Assembly (NCBI GenBank): GCA_020846435.1
Contig: JADLDY010000037.1
Location: 1 to 64,000, forward strand
Reading direction: 5' to 3'
Origin: Deltaproteobacteria bacterium
Lineage (GTDB): Bacteria > Desulfobacterota > GWC2-55-46
DNA length: 64,000 nucleotides
The notes under the pieces were generated by a model. That model was not told the DNA's origin, searched no databases, and saw only the letters and a list, made by a program, of their open reading frames with translations. The translations under genes were made by a program, and so were the position numbers. Below, piece by piece: positions 42,300 through 52,430 of the stretch (positions within the stretch are counted from its first letter, which is position 1; every line of letters begins with the position of its first letter).

Positions 42300-44015
42300 C
42301 TACCTTATGTAAGCCTCAGTCACATACCTTCTCATCATCCTGTGCGAGTTGAAGTAGTAGGCAATCTTCCCGATGGAGTTCTCCATCATGCGAAGCCATA
42401 TGTGGCGTTTCTCGTAATAGGTCGGGATGACCTGGGTTTCCAGCTTGAAGTACAGGTCGTCCGCGTCGGCTTCGTCCGTCGGCTTGATGAGGCTCAATTC
42501 AGTCGGGGCAGGGCCTATCGACCAGCCTGTGTACCCTTCGATGTGCCCCTCTATCCACCAGCCATCGAGTATGCTGAAGTTCAATACTCCGTTGTGGGAA
42601 GCCTTCATGCCGCTCGTGCCTGAGGCCTCCCTCGGCCTCATCGGCGTGTTGAGCCAGATGTCAACGCCGGAGGCGAGCTTCAAGCCGAGATCCATGTTGT
42701 AGTTCTCGAGATAGACGATCTTGATGTCAGCCTTGAGCTCGGCGGCGGTCTTTATTATCAGCTCGATGTTCTTTTTTCCCTCGACGTCCCTGGGATGCGC
42801 CTTTCCGGCGTATATGACCTGAATCTTGTCCTTGCCTATTTTCTTGAGCCGCTCGATGTCCCACATGAGGAGGTTGGCCCTCTTGTAGGCCGTCGACCTT
42901 CTGGCAAAGCCTATGGTGAGCGTGTCGTAGTCCATGCCGACGCCGGTCTTCTCGTTGACATAGTCTATGAGCGCTCTTTTGGCGGTCATGTGCGCGCCCC
43001 AGAGCTCGTCCTCTGGTATTCTGGCGATCCTCACGAAAAGCTCGGGCTCGTTGGCCCAGCCCGGCATGTACTTGTCATAGAGCCGCGCGAACGGTTCGGA
43101 GACCCAGGTAAAGGTGTGCACGCCGTTGGTTATGGCCTGTATCTTGTAGCCGGGGAAGAGCACCTGTGAGACGTCGCGGTGCTTCTTGGCAACCCCGTTT
43201 ATGTACTGGCTGAGGTTCATGGCAAGGCGGGTCATGTTTAGCTTGTCCTTGCTGCCGAGTTCCTTTAATACATCGATGGGGATGATCTCTCCAGCGACTT
43301 CCTTAACGAGCTCGTAGGCGAACCTGTCGTGCCCGGCCTCCACAGGCGTGTGAGTCGTGAAGACGCACAGGTCTTTTATGCGCTCGGTGTCCCAGATCTC
43401 GCGCTCGTCCCAGACAGACTCTATGTCCTTCTTGTACCTGTTGAGGAGCTCGAGCGTAAGGAGCGCGGCGTGCCCTTCGTTCATGTGGTATTTTTTTATC
43501 TTGAAGCCCAGGGCGCGCAGCATGCGCACCCCGCCTATGCCGAGCACGACCTCCTGCTTCAATCTGTAGCGGTCGTCCCCGCCGTAGAGGGTGTCGGTTA
43601 TGGCCCTGTCTTCCGGAGAGTTTTCAGGGACATCGGTGTCGAGGAAGAATATCGGCACCTTCCACTTGGTCGCGAGGCTCGTTATGTTGTAGACCCAGGC
43701 CTGTACGACTATCTCCCGGCCCTCGATAGAGACCTTCACCTTCTGCGGGAGGAGCGACATGTGCTCCGCAGGGTTCCATAGCTCAGGGTGCTCTATCTGG
43801 CGGCCTGAGGCGTCTATCTCCTGCCTGAAGTAGCCCTTCTTGTAGATGAGGGAGACAGCGACTACCGGCAGGTTGAGGTCTGCCGCAGACTTGATGGTGT
43901 CTCCGGCCAGGACGCCGAGGCCGCCGCTGTATGTTGGTATGTCGTTCCTGAAGCCGACTTCCATGGAAAAATAGGCTATCTTCGATTCGGCGGTAAGCTC
44001 TTCTAAAAAGTCCAT
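42300..44015 (-). CDS. glgP: Alpha-glucan (glycogen) phosphorylase, short bacterial/archaeal type
   Basis: A 571-residue GT35 phosphorylase releasing glucose-1-phosphate from glycogen or maltodextrin. Motifs are AYFSMEVGFRNDIPTYSGGLGVLAGD, YHMNEGHAALLTLEL, ITNGVHTFTWV and the PLP-binding block REASGTSGMKASHNG, where the Lys in SGMK carries PLP. It is shorter than the 800+ residue classical enzymes, as is usual for the alpha-glucan family type. It stands alone, convergent with pyk. Confidence 0.94.
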   Translation of the reverse strand: MDFLEELTAESKIAYFSMEVGFRNDIPTYSGGLGVLAGDTIKSAADLNLPVVAVSLIYKKGYFRQEIDASGRQIEHPELWNPAEHMSLLPQKVKVSIEGREIVVQAWVYNITSLATKWKVPIFFLDTDVPENSPEDRAITDTLYGGDDRYRLKQEVVLGIGGVRMLRALGFKIKKYHMNEGHAALLTLELLNRYKKDIESVWDEREIWDTERIKDLCVFTTHTPVEAGHDRFAYELVKEVAGEIIPIDVLKELGSKDKLNMTRLAMNLSQYINGVAKKHRDVSQVLFPGYKIQAITNGVHTFTWVSEPFARLYDKYMPGWANEPELFVRIARIPEDELWGAHMTAKRALIDYVNEKTGVGMDYDTLTIGFARRSTAYKRANLLMWDIERLKKIGKDKIQVIYAGKAHPRDVEGKKNIELIIKTAAELKADIKIVYLENYNMDLGLKLASGVDIWLNTPMRPREASGTSGMKASHNGVLNFSILDGWWIEGHIEGYTGWSIGPAPTELSLIKPTDEADADDLYFKLETQVIPTYYEKRHIWLRMMENSIGKIAYYFNSHRMMRRYVTEAYIR

Positions 44016-44182
44016 GCGCTCAGTTCCTTTGTCTGCGGCTTAATCCCCGAAAAGGGGTGGAACATGCATTATACAACAGCAAAAAGAGTTGTCACGAGCA
44101 ATTTGCGCTCTTCAATGGGACTGATATCACTTCTTGAGGATAAGCGGTCTGTGGTATAATGCGCGCAACTTGAGGGGGAGTC

Positions 44183-46471
44183 ATGAGAACATTCAAAAGC
44201 CTGTGTCAGGGCTTCATCCCCGCGCTGCTTTTATCCTCGGCCTGCGTCCTTACTCCAGTGGAGGAGGCCGCGGCCTTTGTCATAGACACTCCGGGCGTCC
44301 CGCAGGAGGCGGACTCTGAGGCCCTCTACGCGCCTCCCGCCTCTTCCTATCTCGCTTTTGCCGTAAAGATGAAGGGGCTCGGCAATGTTGAAGAGGCAAG
44401 GCGCGCCCTGTTCGAGATAAGAGAGCTCTTTCCAGGCACGCTCTGGGAGAAAAGGGCGAGCCTGCTTCTGGGCGTCATGGCCCTCGACGGGGACAAGCCT
44501 GCCGCCGGGTACTTTGAGGAAGCCGCCGGAATAGAAGCCATCGACGATTATATCGTTTTTTTTCAGGCAGAGGCGCTTTTCAAAAGCGGCCGTTTTACTG
44601 AGGCCGCGGGCTCTTACTCTTTTGTCCTGTCAGCATATCCTGCTACCGCTCTCAAGGAGAGGGCTTCTTTCAAAAAAGGGGCGGCCCTCTTTGCCTCTGG
44701 CGCGCTTGAAGAGGCTGCCGGAGCCTTGAGGCGTTTTCTTCTGGACTGGCCGAAGAGCTCTTCTGTCGTCGAGGCCAATTTTCTTCTGGCCAAGTCTTAC
44801 CTCGCGGGTGGATTTGAGGAAGAGGCCGTCCTGCCTCTCAAGAACGTATCCGCCGGTTATCCGACCTCCTCTTTCGCGGCCGAATCAGACAAGCTCCTTT
44901 CTTCTCTTGCAGCCGAAGGGCTCGAAGAGGCTTCTTTCAACGTTGAAGACAAATTCCGCCGCGCGGAGAACTACTTTTATTCTGCTGATTACGGCAGGGC
45001 GATCGTCGGTTATTCCAGCCTCCTGACAGAGCCGGAGTTCTCTGACAGGGCCCGTTTCCACACGGCAATAGCCTTCGCGAGGCTCAAGCGCTACAAGGAG
45101 AGCGAAAGGGCCCTCAGGGAGTACCTTTCCCTTAAAGCCCCCGCGAAAGAGGCCCAGGCCCTTTACTGGCTCGCCCAGGTCTCGATGAAGCTCGGCAGGC
45201 AAGAGGGCGTCCTGGAATCTGAGCGGCTTCTTTCCGCGAGGCACCGCGAGAGCGACGAGCGCGCCAGGGTCCTGATGATGACGGCAAGGTTGAAGAACGC
45301 GAAAGACCCAGAGGCTTGCGCCCGGGTTTACAGGACTATAATTGAGGGTTTTAGCGCGAGCTTGTCCGCTGAAGAGGCGTTCTGGAAGATAGGCTGGGAT
45401 GCGTATTCCTCAGGCGCCATTGATGAGGCTTATGATGGCTTCTCCATGTACCTTGACCAGCGGCCCGGCGGAAGGCTCGCGACCCAGTTCCTGTACTGGA
45501 AGGCAAGGAGCGCCGAGAGGCTTGGCAGACAGGACGAGGCCAGAGCCCTTTTCGCGAGGGTCTGCGGCGCGTCTCCCCGCTCATTTTATTGCCTCATGGC
45601 AAGCCTCAGAGATCAGGAGGCGCCTCAGGCGGCCCAGGCACAAACATTTGTCGAGGCATCGGCAGGGGGCGAGTCAGTTGTTGCCGAAAGCCCTTTCAAG
45701 AACGAGGGACGCTTTCTTGCCGCGACCGAGCTTCTTTCCCTGGGGCTCCATGAGTTCTCTTCCGGAGAGATAGACCTGCTGGCCAGGGGCCATAAGTCAG
45801 ACAAGGCGGCCCTCGCCTCTCTCGCGGGGCTTTTCTATGAAGCGAAGGATTTTTACAGGGCGTTCAGGATATACAGGACGCACCTGCTCAATTCCGCTGA
45901 CGAGCGCCACATCCAGCTCGGCTACCCGATGAGGCTCGTCGAGACGGTAAGGGAGAAGGCTGTGGAAGGGTCGGCAGACCCGTCCCTCGTTGCCGCTGTC
46001 ATGAGAGAGGAGAGCCACTTCAACCCCAAGGCCGTCTCTTCTGTGGGCGCGCTCGGACTCATGCAGATAATGCCGTCGACCGGCTCCCAGATAGCGAAGG
46101 ATATCGGGGAGGGCTTCACAAAGGGGCGACTCCTCGAGCCTGAAACGAGCATGAGGTACGGCGGGTGGTATCTGGGCCAGCTATTGAGGAGGTTCGATGG
46201 AGACGTCGTCCTCGCGGTCGCCGGATACAATGCCGGGCCGAACGCCGCGGCCAGATGGGCCGCCTCTTTGCCGGTGGAGACCGACGAGTTCGTGGAGTCG
46301 ATCCCCTACGAGGAGACGAGAGGGTACGTCAAGAGGGTGCTTAGTTCCTACGCTCAATTTCTGAGGCTTGGAAAAGAGGAGCTTGAGGGAAAAGTCACGA
46401 GGGTTACGCCTGAGAGCGCGCCAAAGCTCCTCAGGGAGGCTGACGCGGGCCCGGCAGGAAAAACTTTTTAG
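44183..46471 (+). CDS. slt: Slt-type soluble lytic murein transglycosylase with TPR region
   Basis: A 762-residue periplasmic enzyme. The N-terminal signal (MRTFKSLCQGFIPALLLSSACVL) contains SSAC, so it could be a lipoprotein. Residues ~45-560 are a long helical TPR/U-domain superhelix. The SLT catalytic domain covers about 598-735, with MREESHFNPKAVSSVGALGLMQIMPSTG (catalytic Glu) and VAGYNAGPNAAARWA. It cleaves peptidoglycan to 1,6-anhydromuropeptides. A gggggag site lies before the ATG. The downstream gene is convergent. Confidence 0.93.
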   Translation: MRTFKSLCQGFIPALLLSSACVLTPVEEAAAFVIDTPGVPQEADSEALYAPPASSYLAFAVKMKGLGNVEEARRALFEIRELFPGTLWEKRASLLLGVMALDGDKPAAGYFEEAAGIEAIDDYIVFFQAEALFKSGRFTEAAGSYSFVLSAYPATALKERASFKKGAALFASGALEEAAGALRRFLLDWPKSSSVVEANFLLAKSYLAGGFEEEAVLPLKNVSAGYPTSSFAAESDKLLSSLAAEGLEEASFNVEDKFRRAENYFYSADYGRAIVGYSSLLTEPEFSDRARFHTAIAFARLKRYKESERALREYLSLKAPAKEAQALYWLAQVSMKLGRQEGVLESERLLSARHRESDERARVLMMTARLKNAKDPEACARVYRTIIEGFSASLSAEEAFWKIGWDAYSSGAIDEAYDGFSMYLDQRPGGRLATQFLYWKARSAERLGRQDEARALFARVCGASPRSFYCLMASLRDQEAPQAAQAQTFVEASAGGESVVAESPFKNEGRFLAATELLSLGLHEFSSGEIDLLARGHKSDKAALASLAGLFYEAKDFYRAFRIYRTHLLNSADERHIQLGYPMRLVETVREKAVEGSADPSLVAAVMREESHFNPKAVSSVGALGLMQIMPSTGSQIAKDIGEGFTKGRLLEPETSMRYGGWYLGQLLRRFDGDVVLAVAGYNAGPNAAARWAASLPVETDEFVESIPYEETRGYVKRVLSSYAQFLRLGKEELEGKVTRVTPESAPKLLREADAGPAGKTF

Positions 46472-46489
46472 CGGTTATTCAAGTCTTCA

Positions 46490-46516
46490 ACAGGCATGTC
46501 ACTGCCTGTCTTTTTT
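46490..46516 (+). terminator. Intrinsic terminator of slt
   Basis: ACAGGCA/TGCCTGT stem (46490-46509) with a six-T run. It overlaps the 3' end of the convergent gene. Confidence 0.7.
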
Positions 46517-47539
46517 GCCTCCTGCCTTGCTCTGCTCCGCGAGCTTCCTTGCGGTCGCGGCCATCTCCTCATTGCCTGCTACGATGAAGTACTTCTCGGC
46601 CAGCTCGAAGTCTTTTTTGTCGAGGGAGGCCTGCCCGAGTTCCGCCGCCCGCACTATGACCGCCGAATGCTCTTCGCTCTTGTCGGCGAAGCTCAGGAAT
46701 ATGAGCGCGTCAAGGAGCCCTGTGGGCGTGTCGGACTGGAAGGCGGCGTCAGCCCTTGAAGTGGCCCTCACCACAACTCTCTCTTTGGCCCCTTCGCCGA
46801 TGAAGGAGGCCCACTTGAGGGCCGTCTCCAGAGTCTTTACCGAGCGCGCAGGCTGTCTGAGCGCGGTGAATTCCTTCTCTTCGCTGGCGAGTGTCGCGTT
46901 GAGGTTGGACATGGCGGTCTTCTCGAGCTCTTTGAGGTAAAGCGGGTCAGGCTTGTACAGGATGGCGCTGAGCTGTCCGCGTTTCTCAAAATGCCTGAAG
47001 GCTCTTTCGTAGGTCCCGAAGTCGTCAGGCTTGTGATTGACGGCCTTGAGCATCGCGAGGTCCGCGGCTTTGTAGTTGAAGGTCGCCTCATACCAGTCAA
47101 AGGCTCCGGCCTGCGGGTTTATGTCAAGGCGCATGCCGCCTGAGGCGGTGGTGCAGTGGCCCGGCACTTCAGGCTCATAGGCGTTGACCTCGATGGTGAA
47201 GTGGCGCATCCACCTGCGGCAGGCCTCGTCCTCGACCCTTATGAAAAGACCCTCTTCGGAGATGAAGCGGTCTTTCGCGGCGGCCTTCTCGGCGAACTTC
47301 TCGCCAATGCGCTGCATCGAGTTCACGGCTTCCACGCCGTTTCCGCAGAAGCTGTCGATAGCCATGTAATAAAGGAGGGCGTCCCTTGTCCTGCCCGCCT
47401 TTTCCGCTTCCTTGCCCTTTTTGAGGTAGTTGTCCATCTTGACGACGTCATCGTAATTGCACAGCGCGTCGGCGGAGGCCATTGCCGGGGAGAGGAGCAA
47501 CGGCACGAGGGCGGTCATTATCGAGAGTTTCTTGTCCAT
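46499..47539 (-). CDS. Secreted protein of unknown function
   Basis: A 346-residue protein, not recognised. A signal peptide (MDKKLSIMTALVPLLLSPAMASA) is followed by a helical, TPR-like mature region (YLKKGKEAEKAGRTRDALLYYMAIDSFCGNG; KKDFELAEKYFIVAGNEEMAATARKLAEQSK). Cysteines at CNYDD, FCGNG, EACRRW and GHCTT could form disulfides. It is probably periplasmic. It is convergent with slt and stands alone. Confidence 0.7.
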   Translation of the reverse strand: MDKKLSIMTALVPLLLSPAMASADALCNYDDVVKMDNYLKKGKEAEKAGRTRDALLYYMAIDSFCGNGVEAVNSMQRIGEKFAEKAAAKDRFISEEGLFIRVEDEACRRWMRHFTIEVNAYEPEVPGHCTTASGGMRLDINPQAGAFDWYEATFNYKAADLAMLKAVNHKPDDFGTYERAFRHFEKRGQLSAILYKPDPLYLKELEKTAMSNLNATLASEEKEFTALRQPARSVKTLETALKWASFIGEGAKERVVVRATSRADAAFQSDTPTGLLDALIFLSFADKSEEHSAVIVRAAELGQASLDKKDFELAEKYFIVAGNEEMAATARKLAEQSKAGGKKDRQ

Positions 47540-47796
47540 GCTGCGCCCTGGGAGACTTTATTTTTAGGACGGTTTCGAAGGACGCTTCCCGGGTACGCGA
47601 GGCGCGGGACAGGGAAGCGTCACCTGATTACAGCTGGAGCCTTCAAGCCTGCCTGAATTGAGAGATACTCATATTTAACACGGCGGCCGTGTCGATGTCA
47701 AACTCCGGGCAGGGCCTCTTTGAATGCTGTGTGCTGGAAGCTTCCGGCGTGGAAGCGGCAGGAAGGCCGGTGGAGAGGCTTTGAGAAGCGAGGCTT

Positions 47797-48510
47797 TCAG
47801 CCCTTCGAGTTTTTTTCAGCGGCCATTGGTGAGGCAAAGGCCGCTTCAAAGGGCCATCCGTTCGCCCTCGCGCTGAAGTGGCTGTGCCTGCCCAGTATCA
47901 TGTGGTCGTGGACGGTGATGTCGACTGTCGCCGCGGCCTCCTCGAGGCGTCTCATGAGCCGCAGATCGGCCGCCGTCGGCTCGGCGTCAGCCTCAGGGTG
48001 GCTGCGAACGAAGATTATCGAGCTGGCGTTGTGCTTTATGGCGAGCTCTATGACCTTCCTCGGGTAGACTGCCGAGTGGGCGAGAGAGCCTTCGTGCAAA
48101 ACTTCGGCCGCGAGGAGCTCGTTTCTTGAATTGAGGTAAAGGCCGATGAACCTTTCTGCCGACCCTCCGGAGAGCGTGAGCTTCAGGTAGTTTATCACGT
48201 CCCTCGGGTCTTCTATTATGTCCCTGTCAACGATCTTCTCCTTGAGGTAGGAGCCTGCAAGGGGCTTCATGAGACCGATGAGCGAGATTGCTTCCTGCTC
48301 CATGCCGTCGATATTGGCGAGTTCTTCAGGGGAGGCGTCAAGGAGCCCTTTGAGGCCTCCGAACCTTTCAATGAGCGCCGCGGCGAGCGTCTTTGCTCTT
48401 CCTGCGGGGACGGCGAACGAGAGGAGAAGGCTTATCAGCTCAAGGGCCTGCTCTTTTGCCGGGCCGGTCTTGTCCGCGTTATCCGCGCCATATTTTCTCG
48501 TTTTTTCCAT
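47797..48510 (-). CDS. radC: RadC-family JAB/MPN protein
   Basis: A 237-residue protein. An N-terminal helix-hairpin-helix region (FGGLKGLLDASPEELANIDGMEQEAISLIGLMK) precedes a JAB domain with a metal site in FVRSHPEADAEPTAADLRLMRRLEEAA and ITVHDHMILG. The usual HPSGDPxPS is here HPEADAEPTAAD, so the SxxD part is conserved only loosely. The RadC name is historical; the enzymatic activity is unclear. It starts 23 bp after the PilZ gene on the same strand. Confidence 0.9.
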   Translation of the reverse strand: MEKTRKYGADNADKTGPAKEQALELISLLLSFAVPAGRAKTLAAALIERFGGLKGLLDASPEELANIDGMEQEAISLIGLMKPLAGSYLKEKIVDRDIIEDPRDVINYLKLTLSGGSAERFIGLYLNSRNELLAAEVLHEGSLAHSAVYPRKVIELAIKHNASSIIFVRSHPEADAEPTAADLRLMRRLEEAAATVDITVHDHMILGRHSHFSARANGWPFEAAFASPMAAEKNSKG

Positions 48511-48532
48511 GAACGACCAGCCCGGATGCCGT

Positions 48533-49165
48533 TTATTTGCCGAGATTAAGGCTCTTCTCGATTATCAGATTCTTGAGGAACTCGAGAGTCTCCCCGTCGA
48601 CCAACGCGAATTTCACGCCTATGAGCCCGGGGGAGCTGGCCCACATGGTCTTGCCGGGTATGAGGAACTCTTTTTCCTTGTCAGAGAGCCTCACTAATAT
48701 ATCGCTTCTCAGGCGCACCTTTGTCGAGGGGTCCTTCGTGTCGATGCACGCGCCTGTTACGCTTATGTTCACGAGCTCGCCCTTTGAGGCGCGCCCTTCG
48801 AAGATGTACTCCAGAGAAGTCGAGTGCTTCAGCGGGTGCCTCGGGTCGACCCTGCAGCCGTCGAGCAGCTCCCTGAGGTTGGTTATGAAAAGGCCGAGCG
48901 ACTTTATCGAGATGCCGTAGGAGCCGGTAAGCTCGTCCTTTTTCCTGAGGTCGTTTATCTCGGCTTCAGCTTCAGCGAGAAGTCTCTTGTACTTCATGAG
49001 GTTGCCGGTGAGGGCTTCGCGGTATATCATGAACGGCCCGGCTGACACGTGCACGTCTTTTACAGGCATGGGCTGCGAGCACTGGGAGCACTGGATCTCG
49101 CTGGTCCCTGTCTGAAACGGGAGCACGGTCCAGCACTTGCATTTCGGACACTCGGTCTTGAGCAC
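48533..49165 (-). CDS. PilZ-domain protein with N-terminal zinc ribbon
   Basis: A 210-residue protein. C6/C9 and C26/C29 form a zinc ribbon (CPKCKCW; CSQCSQP). A helical linker (~55-105) precedes the PilZ domain (~115-205). The D/NxSxxG element is in LVNISVTGACI; an RxxxR motif before it is not obvious (EGRASKGELVN has only one Arg), so c-di-GMP binding is uncertain. PilZ proteins usually link c-di-GMP to motility or exopolysaccharide control. It is co-directional with radC (23-bp gap). Confidence 0.75.
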   Translation of the reverse strand: MLKTECPKCKCWTVLPFQTGTSEIQCSQCSQPMPVKDVHVSAGPFMIYREALTGNLMKYKRLLAEAEAEINDLRKKDELTGSYGISIKSLGLFITNLRELLDGCRVDPRHPLKHSTSLEYIFEGRASKGELVNISVTGACIDTKDPSTKVRLRSDILVRLSDKEKEFLIPGKTMWASSPGLIGVKFALVDGETLEFLKNLIIEKSLNLGK

Positions 49166-49235
49166 AGAACACCTCGATGATATTCGGGCTTGTTTGGATA
49201 CCCGTTATTTTAGCACGCGAATAATTACATATTGG

Positions 49236-52200
49236 TTACAGATTGGAACGAGAGCCAGGCTTCCTGAGGAGGGCTTTTGTCGCCGAAGACGGCTCTGCGC
49301 CGTCCCTGGCCGCCAGTGAGCGAGAGAGCTTCTCAAAGACAGAGGCCGCCTCCTCTTGCCTGCCTGTCTCAGAGTATATCTCAAGGAGCTTGTGGCAGAG
49401 CCTCTCGCCGCAGTTGTCTATGTCCAGGCCGGCCCTGAGGTATTCGGCAGCCTTATCCGGCTTTCCTTCATTCGCGAGCGATTGCGCGGCTTCGAGTATC
49501 GCCTTGCAGACGCCATCCCTTATTTTGTCCCTGGCCTGAACGCTCCACGCGTTATGGTCAAGGCTGAGGAAGTCGCCTTTGTAGAATTCGATTGCGCGGT
49601 CCAGGTGCTTGAGGCCTCTGTCAGGCCGTCCTGTCCTGAAAAGCTCCTTTGCCTGTTTGAGGCTCGCTTCAAGGGCCCAGGAATCGACCCAGCAGCGCTT
49701 CGCGTCGAGCGTGAGCCTGCCGTTCCTGAGCTGGAGAAGGTTGTCCGGGCCTATGAGCTGGCGGAGCCTGTGGAGCGTCGTGGCAAAGGCGCTGTGAGCC
49801 GCGTCCCCTTCAGCCTGAGGCCAGAGCATGTCGGCTATCACCCGTTCGCAGATGTTGGCCCCGCCGAGCGTTATGATGGCCTTGAGGAGGTCAAAGGGCT
49901 TCTGCTGCGCTTTCTTCGTGAACTCTATCAGCTCGCCATCCCTCCAGACCTCGAAGGGGCCGAGGGCGCGTACCCTGAGCTGGAAGGGCCAGTCCTCTAT
50001 CCCTGGGTCCGGGCAGACAAGGGCGTTGGCCCTTATTATCCCGGCGGTGAGCTCAGGCTCTATGCCAGCTTTCAAAGCCTCTGCAAGGAGCCTTGCGGAA
50101 GACCCTGGCAGATTGAGCGTCAGGAACCTTATGCCGTGCGTCTTCGCTATCGCAAGAGCCTTTGACAGGCTTGATGCGCACTCGCGCTCCTTTCCGGTGT
50201 TGAGGGAAAGGAGCGCTTCGTTCATGAGGCGGATGTAATCGAGGAGAAAGCTTTTTGTCCGTCGTCCGAGACGCCCCAGCCCGGCGAGCCTTTTTTTCGC
50301 CTCTTTGTTCTCTCCTGCCTCGATGAGGTCGTAGGAAAAGACAGCCTCGGCCATGCCGATGAGAAATGGCGCGCCGGTCGCTTCGGCGTACCTTGAAGCG
50401 ACCCTTATGTGCTCAAGGGCCGCGCCGGTGTCGCCTTTAGCGAGAGAAAGCCTCGAGGCCTGCTGGTGGTAGTAGGTCAGGTCAAAGTTGCTCGACGGGT
50501 CCATGGACTTTTGCATGCCCCTGGAGTACTTCTCGGCCTCCCGTATCTCCCTCTGGGCCATGAGGCTCGACATCGAGCCGAGGCCGAAGAGCTTTGACTT
50601 GAGGAGCGTGATGCCGGAAGACTCCGAGAGATCGAGTCCCTTGTCCACCCAGCTTAGGGCCTCGTTGTAGCACGATATGTGAAAGTTGTAGAGCGCGTTG
50701 ACGAGGCAGCGCATTATGGCGGCCAGCTCAGGGGCGCCCTCGCCGAGCGCGTGGGAGAGCCTGTCGATGACGACCCTGGCCTTGGCGTATCTGCCTGCCC
50801 AGAGATAATAGAAGACAAGATTGTTGCCGATGATTATCGAGCCTTCGCGGGCCTGGGGCCTGAGGAATATTTCCCTGGCCCTCTCCTCCCAGAGCGGCAG
50901 GCGGGGGTTGTGGGGCTGTCGGAATACAAGAGCCCCGAACATGGCCGAGACGACCCGCTCCTCGATAGCGGCTGACGGGTAGTCAGGGTACTTGAGCCTC
51001 ATCCGCTCGAGCTCTCTTATCCAGCTGTCGAGGCCGTGGAAATCATTCCATTCGTAAAAGAAGGTGTCCGCAATGGCAGACCATGAAGAGTAGATTCCGG
51101 CCGGGTCTTTGAGACCCTTGAAAAGCCCGTATGCCCCGGCAAGCAGCTCTCTTGCGCCGGCCGGGTCAGCAGGAAGGCAGGACGCTCCTTTCCAGAAGAG
51201 GAGCCAGGGGTCTGACTTCAGCTCCGGCTCAGGGAAGGAAGAGAGCCAGCGGCCCAGGAGCAGGTGACGGCCCTGGCCCATCAACTCGTGCGCCGAGCTT
51301 TTTATAATCCTCCCGAGCGCGCCCCATTCAGAGGCCAGCAATAAAAGCTCGGCCGCTTCCCCGGAGTTCCCGAGCTCGTCGAGGACACAGGCCGCTCTTA
51401 TCCTGAGGCGGCTCAGCCCTTCCGGCCCATACGATTTTTCAAGCTCTTCACGCAGAAACTCCCTGAAAAGCGGGTGGTACTGGTATGTCGGGCGGCCAGT
51501 GAGCCTGCGCTCGGTGAAGAAGTTGCCTTTGTGGAGCCCTGAGAGCACCTGTCCGGCTTCCCTTACCCCGGCGATCCGTTCAGCTGTCGGCGCGTCGAAC
51601 TCGCTCAGAAGTGAGGTCTTGAGGAGAACGGACTTCGTGCGCTCGTCCATCCTGTTGAAGAACTCCGCGGCGAAGTACTCGAATAGGCGGTCCTTGACGT
51701 CCCCGCTTTCCATCCCGTTGCAGCCGGAGCTCTCCCCTTCTAGCATGATGGCCAGTCCCGCGGCCCAGCCCCTGGCTTTTGAAAAGAGACCCTCGGCTGT
51801 CCTGCCGGTGCATTTTTTCCCGAGCTTGAGAGTGGCCATGCGCTTTGCCTCCTGGGGAGTGAGGCTCAATTCGTCAGGGCTGATGACTTCGATCGAGCCT
51901 GCCGCGAGGAGTTTGGCGAAAGAAGGCGGAGGGGCGCCCCGGCTGAGTATCAGGGCGCTCACGCCCTGAGGCATGGCTGAGAGGCCTTCCTTGAGCGCGT
52001 CGTGGAATGCGGACTTCGGGGCGACCTCATGGTAGTTGTCGATGACGAGGCAGGCAGAATGTTTCATCCCGCTGAAGAGCCTTTCGAAGAACCTTTTCGA
52101 GAAAACGGCTGAGCCGTGGGCGTACTCCGGCGTGAAAAGCGGCAGGGGAGAGCCCTTGGCGCCTCCGGCCGCAGCGGCGGCCTGCCTCATGTAGTAAAAG

Positions 52201-52430
52201 AACGTGGCGACGTCGCTGTCGCCCCTGTCAGCCTCGTACCAGAGGCACGGCAGCTTTCTGTCCTCGACATAGCTGCTCGCGAGGATCGTCTTGCCCGCGC
52301 CCGGAGGGCCGCATATCCATATGACCGGGCTCTTTTTTGCCTTGTCGATCCTGGCGAAGAGCCTTTTCCTCAGGCACACGCCGGAGAACCCTGGCCTTGT
52401 TATCTTGGCTATCGAGCGGATTCGGTTCAT
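49236..52430 (-). CDS. STAND ATPase with C-terminal BTAD (SARP-like) regulator domains
   Basis: A 1064-residue cytoplasmic signalling regulator. A STAND-type NTPase has its P-loop GPPGAGKT at 41-48 and a Walker B-like CLVIDNYHE. Long TPR-like helical repeats fill about 330-810. A winged-helix domain follows at ~815-905 (LRVRALGPFEVWRDGELIEFTKKAQQKPFDLLKAII), then a bacterial transcriptional activator domain at ~910-1050. MalT-like ATPases normally end in a LuxR HTH; here a SARP/OmpR-like module replaces it. Its ATG overlaps the stop of the upstream kinase gene by one base (TGATG), so it is probably the kinase's functional partner. Confidence 0.88.
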   Translation of the reverse strand: MNRIRSIAKITRPGFSGVCLRKRLFARIDKAKKSPVIWICGPPGAGKTILASSYVEDRKLPCLWYEADRGDSDVATFFYYMRQAAAAAGGAKGSPLPLFTPEYAHGSAVFSKRFFERLFSGMKHSACLVIDNYHEVAPKSAFHDALKEGLSAMPQGVSALILSRGAPPPSFAKLLAAGSIEVISPDELSLTPQEAKRMATLKLGKKCTGRTAEGLFSKARGWAAGLAIMLEGESSGCNGMESGDVKDRLFEYFAAEFFNRMDERTKSVLLKTSLLSEFDAPTAERIAGVREAGQVLSGLHKGNFFTERRLTGRPTYQYHPLFREFLREELEKSYGPEGLSRLRIRAACVLDELGNSGEAAELLLLASEWGALGRIIKSSAHELMGQGRHLLLGRWLSSFPEPELKSDPWLLFWKGASCLPADPAGARELLAGAYGLFKGLKDPAGIYSSWSAIADTFFYEWNDFHGLDSWIRELERMRLKYPDYPSAAIEERVVSAMFGALVFRQPHNPRLPLWEERAREIFLRPQAREGSIIIGNNLVFYYLWAGRYAKARVVIDRLSHALGEGAPELAAIMRCLVNALYNFHISCYNEALSWVDKGLDLSESSGITLLKSKLFGLGSMSSLMAQREIREAEKYSRGMQKSMDPSSNFDLTYYHQQASRLSLAKGDTGAALEHIRVASRYAEATGAPFLIGMAEAVFSYDLIEAGENKEAKKRLAGLGRLGRRTKSFLLDYIRLMNEALLSLNTGKERECASSLSKALAIAKTHGIRFLTLNLPGSSARLLAEALKAGIEPELTAGIIRANALVCPDPGIEDWPFQLRVRALGPFEVWRDGELIEFTKKAQQKPFDLLKAIITLGGANICERVIADMLWPQAEGDAAHSAFATTLHRLRQLIGPDNLLQLRNGRLTLDAKRCWVDSWALEASLKQAKELFRTGRPDRGLKHLDRAIEFYKGDFLSLDHNAWSVQARDKIRDGVCKAILEAAQSLANEGKPDKAAEYLRAGLDIDNCGERLCHKLLEIYSETGRQEEAASVFEKLSRSLAARDGAEPSSATKALLRKPGSRSNL